From: JAMXLO01 sp963791495
Lineage (GTDB): Bacteria; Pseudomonadota; Alphaproteobacteria; Acetobacterales; Acetobacteraceae
Assembly: GCA_963791495.1 (NCBI GenBank)
Contig: CAWBST010000017.1
Coordinates: 372,001 to 436,000, forward strand
Reading direction: 5' to 3'
Length of the DNA: 64,000 nt
Shown: positions 54,888 through 63,277 of the stretch, one piece after another
Position numbering within the stretch: the first letter of the stretch is position 1
Layout: each line of letters begins with the position of its first letter
Notes under the pieces: generated by a model
What the model saw: the letters and a program-made list of their open reading frames with translations, nothing else
Databases searched by the model: none
Told to the model about the DNA's origin: nothing
Program-made: the position numbers and the translations under genes

Positions 54888-55294
54888 ATGAGCGATCTCG
54901 TCGAGAAGGACGCCATCCGCGAGGTGATGGCCGAGGTACCTGCTTCCGACTGGACAATGACCGCTTCGCCGACATGGCCGCGCTGTTCACTGAGGACGGC
55001 ACGTGGGACACCGCCTTCGGCAAGGGCACCGGCCGAGCAGAGGTCGAAGCGTTGGTACGCCGCTTACGCGGAACCGCGCCGCGTCCTCGTGCGATCCATC
55101 ACGTGACCAACATCTCGATCAAGCTCGAGGGGACGACGGCGAAGTGCTTCTCCAACTGGGTCACGGTGCAGAACAGCGATCAGGGGCCGAAGATCGGCTC
55201 AGCCGGCAGCTACACCGACGATATGGTGAAGCAGGATGGACGGTGGCTGTTCCGCTACAGGAAGATCGACCGGTTCATCCACGACAAGGCGTGA
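54888..55294 (+). pseudogene. SnoaL/NTF2-like protein, frameshifted
   Basis: The first frame gives MSDLVEKDAIREVMAE and then loses similarity. The second frame resumes with the family pattern FRLDNDRFADMAALFTEDGT, followed by WDTAFGKGTGRAEVEALV, RAIHHVTNISIKLEGTTAKC and DGRWLFRYRKIDRF. Two surplus bases in the GAGGTACCTGC stretch near 54937-54942 explain the change, since TAC TGC TTC CGA CTG GAC restores the frame. Repaired length about 134 aa, normal for SnoaL_4-like proteins, several of which are dehydratases or isomerases. It lies in a catabolic gene group with a monooxygenase. Confidence 0.72.
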
Positions 55295-55297
55295 CAG

Positions 55298-56929
55298 TCA
55301 CTCCGCTGCCAGCGCGGCTGCCTGCGAAGTCAATGCGAAGCCGCGATATCCGTCCGCCGCGATGTCGTCGCAGGTGTCACGATAAGCGCCGACACCGCCG
55401 ATATACGGCATGAACACCTGCGGCTTACCGGGGATGTTGACGCCCATGTACCAGGAGTTCGCCAGCGGATAGAGCGTCCTGTTGGCGACCTCGTTGCCAT
55501 GTTCGACCCACGCGTCCTCGGCTGACTGTATCGCCTCGATGCAGTCAAGGCCGTGCGAGCGAAGATAAGCCACACAGTCGGCGATCCAGTCGACGTGCTG
55601 CTCGATCGACACCATCATGTTGCTGAGCACCGACGGACTACCTGGGCCCGTGATCATGAACATGTTGGGAAAGCCCGCGGTCATCAGGCCGAGGTAGGTT
55701 CGCGGCCCCGCCTCCCACTTGTCCCGCAAGCTCTGCCCGTCCGCCTCGATGTCTATCTTCAGCAGCGCACCGGTCATCGCATCGAAGCCGGTGGCAAACA
55801 CGATCGCGTCGAACTTGTATTCGACATCGCCGGCGCGTACGCCAATTGGCGTGATCTCGGTGATCGGCGTCGTCCGCACATCGACAAGCGTGACGTTCTC
55901 GCGGTTGTAAGTTCCGTAGTAGTCGGTATCGACGCAGATCCGCTTGGTGCCGATTGGGTGGTTCTTCGGTGCCAGCAGTTCAGCCACCGCTCGGTTGCGC
56001 ACCGTCTCCCGGATCCTGTCGCGCACGAACTCTGCGGCGGTGTCGTTTGCCTGCTGGTCGAGGATCAGGTCGTTGAATGCTGCCATGAAGTTGGTGCCGC
56101 CGGCGGCCCAGCGCTCTTCGAAGATGCGCTGACGCTCCTCACCGGTCACTTCCAGCGCTGACACGTCATTTGGATTGTTCAGGATACCGGTGCGCATGTG
56201 CCGCGCCTTCTCGCGCAACGCTATATAGTCTAACTTCCAACCGTCCGCGTACCGGTCGGTCATCGGTCCATTGCGCGACGGGATGCTGAAGTTCGGCGTA
56301 CGCTGGAACACGGTGAGCTGCGCCGCCTGCTGCGCGATCACCGGGATCGCCTGGATTGCCGATGAACCGGTACCGATCACACCGACGCGCTGGCCGGTGA
56401 AATCCACGCCCTCATGCGGCCAGTGGCCGGTGTGATAGGTCTTGCCGGTGAAGCGCTCCATTCCGGGATAATCCGGAAGGCGTGCCGTCGAGAGACAGCC
56501 GGTCGCCATCACGCAATACCGCGCCGAAACGTGATCGCCGCAGTCCGTGCGGATATCCCAGCGATGCGTTGCACGGTCGAACCGCGCCTCGGTCACGCGC
56601 GTGTCGAACTGGATGTCGCGCCGCAGGTCGAAGCGGTCGGCGACGTGGTTGGCGTAGCGCAGGATCTCCGGCTGCGAGGCGAACAATTCGCTCCACTGCC
56701 ATTCCTGCTGCAGCTCCGGCGAGAACGAGTAGGAATACTGCATGCTCTCGACATCGCAGCGCGCGCCGGGATAGCGGTTCCAGTACCAGGTGCCGCCGAC
56801 GCCGCTGCCCGCCTCGAAGACCCGCGTCGACATGCCGAGACCGCGCAGCCGATGCAGCATGTACATGCCGGCGAAGCCTGCGCCGACAATGACAACGTCG
56901 ACCAATTTAGATGACCTGCCTGCAGGCAT
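55298..56929 (-). CDS. Flavin-containing Baeyer-Villiger type monooxygenase
   Basis: 543 aa. First Rossmann motif VVIVGAGFAGMYMLHRL for FAD, GVGGTWYWNRYPGARCDVES, the Baeyer-Villiger fingerprint FTGKTYHTGHWP, then the NADP motif VGVIGTGSSAIQAIP. The C-terminal region FATGFDAMTGALLKIDIE and LGLMTAGFPNMFMITGPGSP is also typical of cyclohexanone/phenylacetone monooxygenases. It inserts oxygen next to a ketone, giving an ester or lactone; the true substrate is unknown. Genes for enoyl-CoA hydratase and an LLM enzyme lie upstream on the same strand, suggesting catabolism of an alicyclic or terpenoid compound. Confidence 0.9.
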   Translation of the reverse strand: MPAGRSSKLVDVVIVGAGFAGMYMLHRLRGLGMSTRVFEAGSGVGGTWYWNRYPGARCDVESMQYSYSFSPELQQEWQWSELFASQPEILRYANHVADRFDLRRDIQFDTRVTEARFDRATHRWDIRTDCGDHVSARYCVMATGCLSTARLPDYPGMERFTGKTYHTGHWPHEGVDFTGQRVGVIGTGSSAIQAIPVIAQQAAQLTVFQRTPNFSIPSRNGPMTDRYADGWKLDYIALREKARHMRTGILNNPNDVSALEVTGEERQRIFEERWAAGGTNFMAAFNDLILDQQANDTAAEFVRDRIRETVRNRAVAELLAPKNHPIGTKRICVDTDYYGTYNRENVTLVDVRTTPITEITPIGVRAGDVEYKFDAIVFATGFDAMTGALLKIDIEADGQSLRDKWEAGPRTYLGLMTAGFPNMFMITGPGSPSVLSNMMVSIEQHVDWIADCVAYLRSHGLDCIEAIQSAEDAWVEHGNEVANRTLYPLANSWYMGVNIPGKPQVFMPYIGGVGAYRDTCDDIAADGYRGFALTSQAAALAAE

Positions 56930-56967
56930 GGGCTGCGGCTCCGCGTTGTTACCAGCCAGTAGTATTT

Positions 56968-56983
56968 CATACGGAAAGGTATG
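56968..56983. promoter_or_regulatory. Possible operator palindrome upstream of the monooxygenase gene
   Basis: CATACGGAAAGGTATG: CATAC and GTATG separated by six bases, lying 39 bases before the monooxygenase ATG and directly after the enoyl-CoA hydratase stop. It resembles a TetR-type operator but no regulator is adjacent. Confidence 0.3.
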
Positions 56984-57782
56984 TCAACGCCCCCGGAACA
57001 TGGGCGGACGCTTCTCGACAAAGGCCTGCGCTGCCTCCTTGTGGTCTTCGCTGGCACGAGAACGCAACATTCCGTACGCCTCGCTGTCCAGACCGGCGGC
57101 AAGATCGCTGTACACCGCAACGTTCAGATTGCGCTTCATGTAGCGCAGCGCAATGCCTGGCCCGTTCGCCAGCCGTTGCGCCAGTGCCATCGTTTCCGCC
57201 GCCAGTTCTTCGTCCGCCACCACACGATTGGCCAGGCCCAGCGCCTCGATGCGCGACGCATCCAGAACATCGGACAGAAAGTACAGCTCGCGCGCTCTTC
57301 GCCGTACCGACCAACCGCGTGAGGAACCACGTGCCGCCGTAATCGCCGGACAGCCCAACCTTGGCGAACGCTGTCGTCATCCTTGCGTTCCGCCCGGCGA
57401 TGCGCAGATCGCATGCCAACGCCAGCGACAGCCCCGCCCCGGCCGCAACGCCGTTCAACATCGCTATCGTCGGCTTCGGCATCTCGTGCAGCAACCGCGA
57501 CGCCTCCATCGAGGTGCGCAGCAGATCGGTCCGCAGCTCCGGCGTCTCCGGGCTGCCCTCTGCGGCAACCTTCGCCTGCACGCGCACGTCGCCGCCGGCA
57601 CAGAACGCACCACCCGCTCCCGTCAGCACAACGCAGCCGACCGCGTCATCCACGGCGCACGCCGAAAGACGCGCCAGCAGCGCCTGCATCATGCCCTTCG
57701 TCAGCGCGTTCAGCCGCTCCGGCCGGTTCAGCGTAAGCAGTGCGACGCGGTTCTCCAGCCGATACAGCAGTTCGTCGCTCAT
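56984..57782 (-). pseudogene. Enoyl-CoA hydratase/isomerase family protein, frameshifted
   Basis: Crotonase-fold protein from ATG 57782 (MSDELLYRLENRVALLTL). Oxyanion-hole strand VVLTGAGGAFCAGGDVR and AMLNGVAAGAGLSLALACDL are intact, then GDYGGTWFLTRLVGTAK. One extra base near 57296 breaks the frame; the second frame continues ARELYFLSDVLDASRIEALG and LANRVVADEELAAETMALAQ to the family's usual C-terminus. Repaired length about 265 aa, normal. The start is in a TGATG overlap with the LLM gene. Confidence 0.82.
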
Positions 57783-58879
57783 CACTCGGCCGCCGCGCTG
57801 GCGATCGCGTCGGACTTCCAGCTCTGCAGCACCGGCAGCACCTCCTTGGCGAACAGCCGCAGCGAGGTCTCCGCCGTCTTGTACGGGATGCCGCCGAAGC
57901 GAAACGCAGTGTCGAGCTCAAATTCACCTATCACCGCCCGCCGCGCCTCGAGCTCGCGCAGGATGCGGTCGGGCGGCCCCCACACCGCGGCCTTCATGAA
58001 CCCCGCGATCGCGCCATCCATGCCGGCCGCCTTCGCAATCGCGGCCTTCTGCGCGTAAGCGTCGTAGCCCTTCACCGTGTTGAAGTGATCGCCCAGCAGT
58101 TCGTAATGCTCGAAGTTGCTGTGCACGAAGCTGCCCATGTGCTTGCGCGCCAGTTCCTCCGCCTCGTCCTGCTTCGGCCAGCAGATGCAGAAATCGGCGA
58201 TCAGCAGCGGAGGCGCTTCCTGACCATGGAACTTGCGGAACAGCTCGCGATTGCGCTGGATCGCCGGCAGTCGCATCGGCCATGGCCGATCGGAGAACAT
58301 CACCATGTGGGCGCCGAGCCGCGCCGCCGCCTCAACCGAGTCCTCGCTGGAGGCAACCGCATAGATACGATTGTCGAAGCTGTATTTCGGCCGCGGGCGG
58401 ATCTCTATGCGCGGCTGCTGATAGTGCTTGCCGTTGCCTTCCATGAACCCCGTGCGCAACGCATTCACAATCATGGGCGCGGCCTCGTCGAAGCGCTCGC
58501 GCGACTCGTTCATCGTGCCACGGAATGCTGCGAACTCCCGACGCGCGAGACCGCGGCCGAGACCAAGCCGCAGCTTTCCCTTGCACAGATGATCGAGCAC
58601 CACGGCCTGCTCCGCGACGCGCAGCGGATCGTGCCAGGGCAGGATCACAGCCGCTGTGCCGAGCCCGATGTTCGGACAGACGCCGGCGAGATACGTCATG
58701 AGCTGCAAATTGTCGGGGCAGAACGAGTAGTCGAAGAAGTGGTGCTCGGCTGACCACAGCGCATCGAAACCCAGGTCGGCCGCGAGACGGGCGAGGCGCA
58801 GCTCCTCGTCCCACACCTGATCGTCGCTGATGTTCTCCCAGCCATAGGCGGCGAACACCATCATCATGCCGACATCCAT
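57782..58879 (-). CDS. LLM-class flavin-dependent oxidoreductase
   Basis: 365 aa TIM-barrel luciferase-like monooxygenase using reduced FMN or F420. ARLAADLGFDALWSAEHHFF, LGTAAVILPWHDPLRVAEQA, LDHLCKGKLRLGLGRGLARR and RIYAVASSEDSVEAAARLGA are standard motifs. The AEHHF segment places it near the alkanal/alkanesulphonate monooxygenase branch. It is the first gene of a minus-strand group with the enoyl-CoA hydratase and the Baeyer-Villiger enzyme. It is divergent from an SDR gene across an 82-base region holding a palindrome. Confidence 0.88.
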   Translation of the reverse strand: MDVGMMMVFAAYGWENISDDQVWDEELRLARLAADLGFDALWSAEHHFFDYSFCPDNLQLMTYLAGVCPNIGLGTAAVILPWHDPLRVAEQAVVLDHLCKGKLRLGLGRGLARREFAAFRGTMNESRERFDEAAPMIVNALRTGFMEGNGKHYQQPRIEIRPRPKYSFDNRIYAVASSEDSVEAAARLGAHMVMFSDRPWPMRLPAIQRNRELFRKFHGQEAPPLLIADFCICWPKQDEAEELARKHMGSFVHSNFEHYELLGDHFNTVKGYDAYAQKAAIAKAAGMDGAIAGFMKAAVWGPPDRILRELEARRAVIGEFELDTAFRFGGIPYKTAETSLRLFAKEVLPVLQSWKSDAIASAAAE

Positions 58880-58904
58880 CGTTGCCTCCTTCGGCGAGTG
58901 CTAC

Positions 58905-58919
58905 CGACAGGTACCGTGT
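58905..58919. promoter_or_regulatory. Possible operator between divergent LLM and SDR genes
   Basis: GACAGGTACCGTGTC: GACA and TGTC flank GGTACC with one extra base. It is placed where one regulator could control both genes. No regulator gene is adjacent. Confidence 0.28.
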
Positions 58920-58961
58920 CATGCTATTTGGTAACAGGCAACGCCGAAGGGGAGAACGCTC

Positions 58962-59687
58962 ATGCCGAGGTTGGCAGGCCGCAGGATTCTGATCACGGGT
59001 GGCGCATCCGGCATCGGTCGCGCCACATGTGAGCTGTTCGCGCGCGAGGGCGCCGCCGTGGCCGTACTCGATCGCGATGCGGCTCATGTTGGAACCGGAC
59101 ATGCAATCGCCGCCGATGTATCGGACGCCGCCAGCGTGGCACGTGCGGTGCGCGAGGCGGCCCAGGCTCTTGGTGGCCTCGATGGTCTGGTGAATGCCGC
59201 TGGCGTTTTCATCAACCGGGGTCTCATGGAGACCGCCACTGATGAGTGGAATACCACGATCGGAGTGAACCTGACCGGAACGTTCCTGTGCGTGCAGTCG
59301 GCCGTTCCGTTCCTGCGCCAGGCGGAGCGCGCGACCATCGTGAATATTGCCTCCGGCGTAGGACTGCTGCCGACCGGCGGCGGCAGCACCGCCTACGTCG
59401 CCTCCAAGGGAGGTGTGATCGCGATGACGCGCACCCTGGCGGCGGAACTGGCGCCGGCGATCCGAGTCAACGCGGTATGCCCTGGCGCCGTCGAGACACC
59501 GATGACCGATGGCACCCTCCGTGATGCGTCCGGTTCGGTGATTCCGGCGATCGTGAACCGCTACGCACTGGGCCGCCCCGCGGCGCCGGAGGAAATCGCC
59601 GCTGCCATCATGTTCCTGACGTCGCACGAGAGTTCGTTTGTGACCGGCATCAACCTGGCGGTCGATGGCGGGCGGACTTACCACTGA
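58962..59687 (+). CDS. SDR-family oxidoreductase
   Basis: 241 aa classical SDR. ILITGGASGIGRATCELFAR for NAD(P), LDGLVNAAGVFINRGLMET, catalytic Ser in VNIASGVGLLPTGGGS and AYVASKGGVIAMTRTL with YxxxK, then VCPGAVETPMTDGT. Likely an alcohol or hydroxyacyl dehydrogenase of the neighbouring catabolic group. GGGGAGAA precedes the ATG. Confidence 0.88.
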   Translation: MPRLAGRRILITGGASGIGRATCELFAREGAAVAVLDRDAAHVGTGHAIAADVSDAASVARAVREAAQALGGLDGLVNAAGVFINRGLMETATDEWNTTIGVNLTGTFLCVQSAVPFLRQAERATIVNIASGVGLLPTGGGSTAYVASKGGVIAMTRTLAAELAPAIRVNAVCPGAVETPMTDGTLRDASGSVIPAIVNRYALGRPAAPEEIAAAIMFLTSHESSFVTGINLAVDGGRTYH

Positions 59688-59780
59688 CGCGACGGCCGTG
59701 AACAAATCACCGTGTTGCCGCAATCCGGCCACGACCAGCGCCCAGCTTCCAGGTCACACGTTCGGGATAAGGATCGTGCC

Positions 59781-60098
59781 ATGCGAACCTGGTCGAAGCT
59801 GCTGATCGTTGCTCCTGTCGCGGCCAGCCTACTGGCTGCTCCCGCCGCGCACGCCGACTGGCATGGCCGTGGCGACTGGCACGGCCGTGGCGGCTGGAAT
59901 GGTGGTTGGAACCATCGCGACCATGACAACGGGGGGGCTGCTGCGGCCGCAATCCTTGGGCTCGGTGCCGCCGCGATCATCGGTGGCGTGATTGCCTCAC
60001 AGCAGCCGCAGTACTACGCGCCGCCGCCCCCGGTGGTCTACGCGCCACCGCCGCAGTACTATCAGGGGTATTATCCCGGGTACTATCAGCATTACTGA
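59781..60098 (+). CDS. Small secreted His/Gly/Trp-rich protein with glycine zipper and Pro/Tyr tail
   Basis: 105 aa from ATG 59781, with AAGGA upstream. A signal peptide (residues 1-25, ending AAHA before DW) is followed by a tandem DWHGRG motif rich in His, Trp, Gly and Arg (residues about 26-51). Next come a small-residue glycine-zipper helix (AAILGLGAAAIIGGVIA) and a tail of YYAPPPP-type repeats ending YYPGYYQHY. The architecture suggests an envelope or outer-membrane associated protein, possibly metal-binding through the His cluster. No family function is known to me. Its stop overlaps the end of the convergent Alr-like gene. Confidence 0.72.
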   Translation: MRTWSKLLIVAPVAASLLAAPAAHADWHGRGDWHGRGGWNGGWNHRDHDNGGAAAAAILGLGAAAIIGGVIASQQPQYYAPPPPVVYAPPPQYYQGYYPGYYQHY

Positions 60099-61192
60099 TC
60101 TGTCGCGTGCCATGTGCGTAGCACGGCTGGGCCGATCGCCATCGCGATATCGGATGGCGTCGCGCCCTGCGCGGCGCAGGCTTCGGCCAGGCTGATCCGC
60201 GCGCCGCCCTGATCGCCAATCAGCACAATCTCGTCGCCTTCCTCCGCATCGTCGATCGCGGACAGATCGAGCCGCATATATTCCAGCGACGGCCCGCCCA
60301 GGATTGGCGCACGCCGTCCGCGCACCAGGACCTCGGCAGCGTGGCAACGCCCTCCGCCATCAACCTTGCCGAATGGGATCACGCCGACCCGCCGCACCTT
60401 GGCAATGTCGAATGGTGCATGCTCCGGCGCGAAGTCGCGCGTCACCGGACGTACCTGCGTCAGCACTGTCCGCAATGAGCGAATGATTGGCCGCTCGGAG
60501 GCGTCGGCGAACAAGAACTGGCCGGGATCGACCGCGTCGAGTTCCAATCCCGACAACCGGCCCAGCGTTTTTGACGACGCAAAGAGTTGAGTCGGTACCG
60601 GGAGACGGGTTTCCTTCAGCCGATCCAATGCCGCGATGAATCTCCGGAACTGCTCCTCCACCACCACATCCGGCGCATCGTCGCGGAACGTCGGATGCGC
60701 ATTGACGATCACAAGCGACAGATTGCGCTGTCGTGCGATGCGCAGAGCCAGGAACACAAGTTCCGCAGGCAGCACGCCGATCCGCTCCGGACCAACTTCC
60801 AGCTTGATGGCAAGCTCGATAGGCGTCCGAGCGTAACGCGCAACGCTGTCGATCTGCCGTTCGCTGAGCACTGTCAGGATGAGGCGGAATGATTCCGCTG
60901 CCGCCACCGCATCTGCATCGATCGGCGCACCGGCATACAGCAGGATTGGCGCTTCAATGCCAGCCCGGCGGAGTGCAATCGCCTCGGCGCGATCGATCAG
61001 CGACAGCGCATCCGCGCCGCCAGCCAGCGCCGCTTGCGCCATCGGCAGCGTGCCGAAACCGTAGCCGTTGGCCTTCAATGCCGCGAAAATTTTGACGCGT
61101 GACCCAACACGCCGACGCAGCGCGGCAACACGCCGCGTCACCGAACAGCTATCGATGTCGAGGCGATTCGGTCGGCGATGTTGGCTGAGCAT
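60092..61192 (-). CDS. Alanine-racemase-like fold III PLP protein lacking key catalytic residues
   Basis: 366 aa. The fold is recognisable end to end: KIFAALKANGYGFG with the PLP-lysine at residue 40, IEAPILLYAGAPIDADAVAA, ERIGV, GDEIVLIGDQGGARISLAEA. Yet several residues essential in alanine racemases are missing. The SYGATY-type segment with the catalytic Tyr reads HAPFDIAK, the GYADG segment reads FGKVDGGGR, the CMDQ motif reads PSLEYM, and the Arg that contacts the PLP ring nitrogen is not found. It may have another PLP-dependent activity, or none. It should not be called alr without test. Divergent from the triple Rid gene. Confidence 0.8.
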   Translation of the reverse strand: MLSQHRRPNRLDIDSCSVTRRVAALRRRVGSRVKIFAALKANGYGFGTLPMAQAALAGGADALSLIDRAEAIALRRAGIEAPILLYAGAPIDADAVAAAESFRLILTVLSERQIDSVARYARTPIELAIKLEVGPERIGVLPAELVFLALRIARQRNLSLVIVNAHPTFRDDAPDVVVEEQFRRFIAALDRLKETRLPVPTQLFASSKTLGRLSGLELDAVDPGQFLFADASERPIIRSLRTVLTQVRPVTRDFAPEHAPFDIAKVRRVGVIPFGKVDGGGRCHAAEVLVRGRRAPILGGPSLEYMRLDLSAIDDAEEGDEIVLIGDQGGARISLAEACAAQGATPSDIAMAIGPAVLRTWHATDQ

Positions 61193-61290
61193 CTCGCTGT
61201 CCTCCGTCGGCGCAATATGTGCACGCTACACGCCTCGGAGCCAGGGCGCAGGAGACTTGGACGTTTCACCGTCGATCAAGCTTCCGGTTT

Positions 61291-61418
61291 CCTGTCATTG
61301 CGAGGAGCGAAGCGACGAGGCAATCTCCATCATTAGTGCGCACTATCGGTGGGACCGCCCTGCATTCGCCGATACTGGCGGTGGATTGCTTAGTCGCTAT
61401 GCTCCTCGCAATGACAGG
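61291..61418. repeat. Long inverted repeat (dispersed palindromic element)
   Basis: Left arm 61291-61325 starts CCTGTCATTGCGAGGAGCGA; right arm 61384-61418 is its reverse complement with about four mismatches in 35 bases. The 58-base centre is unrelated. The CATTGCGAGGAGCGAAGCGA core is a widespread intergenic repeat motif in proteobacteria. It could fold as a large stem-loop in the leader of the Rid gene. Confidence 0.8.
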
Positions 61419-61483
61419 GTTTTGCTGCATCGTTGTCTGGGTCAAAGCAAGAATGTCCAGCGTCGATGGAAGGAGCGATCGCC

Positions 61484-62707
61484 ATGCCTTGCCCGCGCCT
61501 GCTGCCATTCGATGCCGCACCATTTTCGCCGTCACCCATGGCCGGCGCGGTTCGCTGCGGTCCGCGTGTGTTCCTGAGCGGGCGAAATGCGTTGCAGCCC
61601 GACGGATCCGTTGCCGGGTTGGGCGACGCCGCAGTGCAGGCCCATACAGCGCTCGACAGCATAGAGGCGGCTTTGCAGGCGGCCGGCGGATCACTGCGTG
61701 ACATAACAAAGCTGACCACCTCCCTGGTCGATCGCGCGCACCGCAAGCCGGTGTACGAGACGGTCGGCCGCCGCCTGCACGACGTGTTCCCTGTCAGCAC
61801 CGGCCTGCTGGTTGCCGGCCTGCCACTGCCGGAAATGATGGTGCAGATCGACGCAGAGGCTGTGGTCGGCTCACCGGTGCAGCGTCTACGGACGTTCGAC
61901 ATGAAGGACTGGTTCGGTCAGGACATCGCCTGGCAGGGCGCAATGGTTGCAGCGGGAGAATCCGAACTGTTCGTGCGCGGCCAGACGGGTTCTGCACTGG
62001 ACGGCAGCTTCATGGCAGGTACCGGACGGCGGCCGGACGATGCCGCGGCACAGGCCGATCTTGCGCTGAGCAACCTCGCCATGTTGCTGCGCGAGGCAGG
62101 TTCCGGCATGGACGAGGTCTGCAAGATCACAGTTTACATCAGCGATCGCGCATATCGCAGTGCGGTTTATCCGGTGATAGGCAGGTACTTTCGCGGCATT
62201 CATCCGGTCTCCACTGGCCTGATCGTGACAGGGTTTGCCCGCCCTGAGATTCTCTTCGAGATCGACGCTCACGTGCTGCGCAAGCAGGGCGCGCCGCATC
62301 AGCGGCTGCGGCGCTACCACTCGAATGCGGTGCGGTACGGGTTCGCGCAGCAGGCGCTCGACTGCGACTTCTGCATGGCGGTCCGCGCCGGCGAGCAGAT
62401 CATCCTGCGCGGCCAGACCGGCACCGACCTCAACGAGGTCATGCACGGCGCCGGCGATCCGATCGCACAGGCAGAGCAGGCGATGGACAACGTGGCCGTG
62501 CTGCTGAGCGAGGCTGGTGCCGCTCTGACCGACGTTGTCAAAGCGACAGTGTTCGTCACCGACCGCGCATTTCTTGCCGGCGTGGCGGAAGTCGTGCTCC
62601 GCCGGCTGAACGGAGTGACACCGTGCTTCAGCGCGCTCGTGGTGAAGGGCCTGGCCAGCCCCGAACTGCTGATGGAGGTCGATATTACCGCGGCGACATC
62701 ACGCTGA
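61484..62707 (+). CDS. Triple Rid (YjgF/YER057c/UK114) domain protein
   Basis: 407 aa from ATG 61484, with AAGGAG nine bases upstream. Three Rid domains in tandem: about residues 14-130 (VFLSGRNALQPDG, LRDITKLTTSLVDRAHR), 135-270 (LFVRGQTGSALDGSF, MDEVCKITVYISDRAYR) and 275-405 (IILRGQTGTDLNEVM, LTDVVKATVFVTDRAFL). Rid proteins normally form trimers of single domains, so this chain may fold as a one-piece trimer. The Arg that is catalytic in RidA imine deaminase (PARS motif) is replaced in all three (PVST, PVST, PCFS), which fits non-RidA subgroups of unknown activity. Confidence 0.88.
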   Translation: MPCPRLLPFDAAPFSPSPMAGAVRCGPRVFLSGRNALQPDGSVAGLGDAAVQAHTALDSIEAALQAAGGSLRDITKLTTSLVDRAHRKPVYETVGRRLHDVFPVSTGLLVAGLPLPEMMVQIDAEAVVGSPVQRLRTFDMKDWFGQDIAWQGAMVAAGESELFVRGQTGSALDGSFMAGTGRRPDDAAAQADLALSNLAMLLREAGSGMDEVCKITVYISDRAYRSAVYPVIGRYFRGIHPVSTGLIVTGFARPEILFEIDAHVLRKQGAPHQRLRRYHSNAVRYGFAQQALDCDFCMAVRAGEQIILRGQTGTDLNEVMHGAGDPIAQAEQAMDNVAVLLSEAGAALTDVVKATVFVTDRAFLAGVAEVVLRRLNGVTPCFSALVVKGLASPELLMEVDITAATSR

Positions 62708-63223
62708 GGCGGGTGCCCGCTGCTCCAGCCCCTCACCCGCCTCGGGCTGCAATGATCGCTCCGCCACGAGTTCCTGCCACAACCGGAGGACGCTGCGCAT
62801 CGTCGCTTCCGCCACGAGGCAGTGCCCCTGATCGTCCAGCGCGAAGAATGCAGCCGTCTCATCGCCGCGTGCTCGCCTCAACGCCTGGGTGAGGACGTTC
62901 AGGCACTGGATCACCTGATCCGGCGACTGCAGCCTGGCATGGCGCAGGATGTCGGCGATGCGGAACGCGCGCAGGCCATGCACGGCGACACTGGCCGCCT
63001 CCCGGCCCAGCTCGAACAGCACGCTGACTACGGGCAACATGCCCTGCACCAGCGCCAGCATCTCGCGTGCCTCCTCGACGTTGCAGCCGATCAATGCTGG
63101 GGCCCCGGCGGGTGCCGGCGCCGACTGGACGCCGAACGCGCGAACGATCTCCTGCTCGAGCCAGCGGCGCACCTCGGGTGGTGCGGCCTTGATCTCGTCA
63201 GCCGTCAGAGTGACACCGGCCAT
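62699..63223 (-). CDS. Hypothetical protein under a putative FNR/FixK box
   Basis: 174 aa from ATG 63223 (GGGAG seven bases upstream; an ATG six bases earlier is too close to it). Soluble and mostly helical. The N-terminus VTLTADEIKAAPPEVRRWLE is followed by a linker rich in Ala/Pro and a central helical region (EMLALVQGMLPVVSVLFELG, AVHGLRAFRIADILRHARLQ). The C-terminus contains AAFFALDDQGHCLVAEATMR. No family recognised. A perfect TTGAT-N4-ATCAA box lies 55 bases before the start, so expression is probably oxygen-controlled. It overlaps the convergent Rid gene by nine bases. Confidence 0.72.
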   Translation of the reverse strand: MAGVTLTADEIKAAPPEVRRWLEQEIVRAFGVQSAPAPAGAPALIGCNVEEAREMLALVQGMLPVVSVLFELGREAASVAVHGLRAFRIADILRHARLQSPDQVIQCLNVLTQALRRARGDETAAFFALDDQGHCLVAEATMRSVLRLWQELVAERSLQPEAGEGLEQRAPASA

Positions 63224-63277
63224 GACCATTCTCCCTGAATTGTCATCGCTTCATGGCCGGTCCGTGGCCGCCCCGCA

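Noticed and set aside
56917..56928. Perfect palindrome TGCCTGCAGGCA
   Set aside because: It covers the first codons of the monooxygenase gene (MPAG) and contains a PstI-like core; likely chance in coding sequence.
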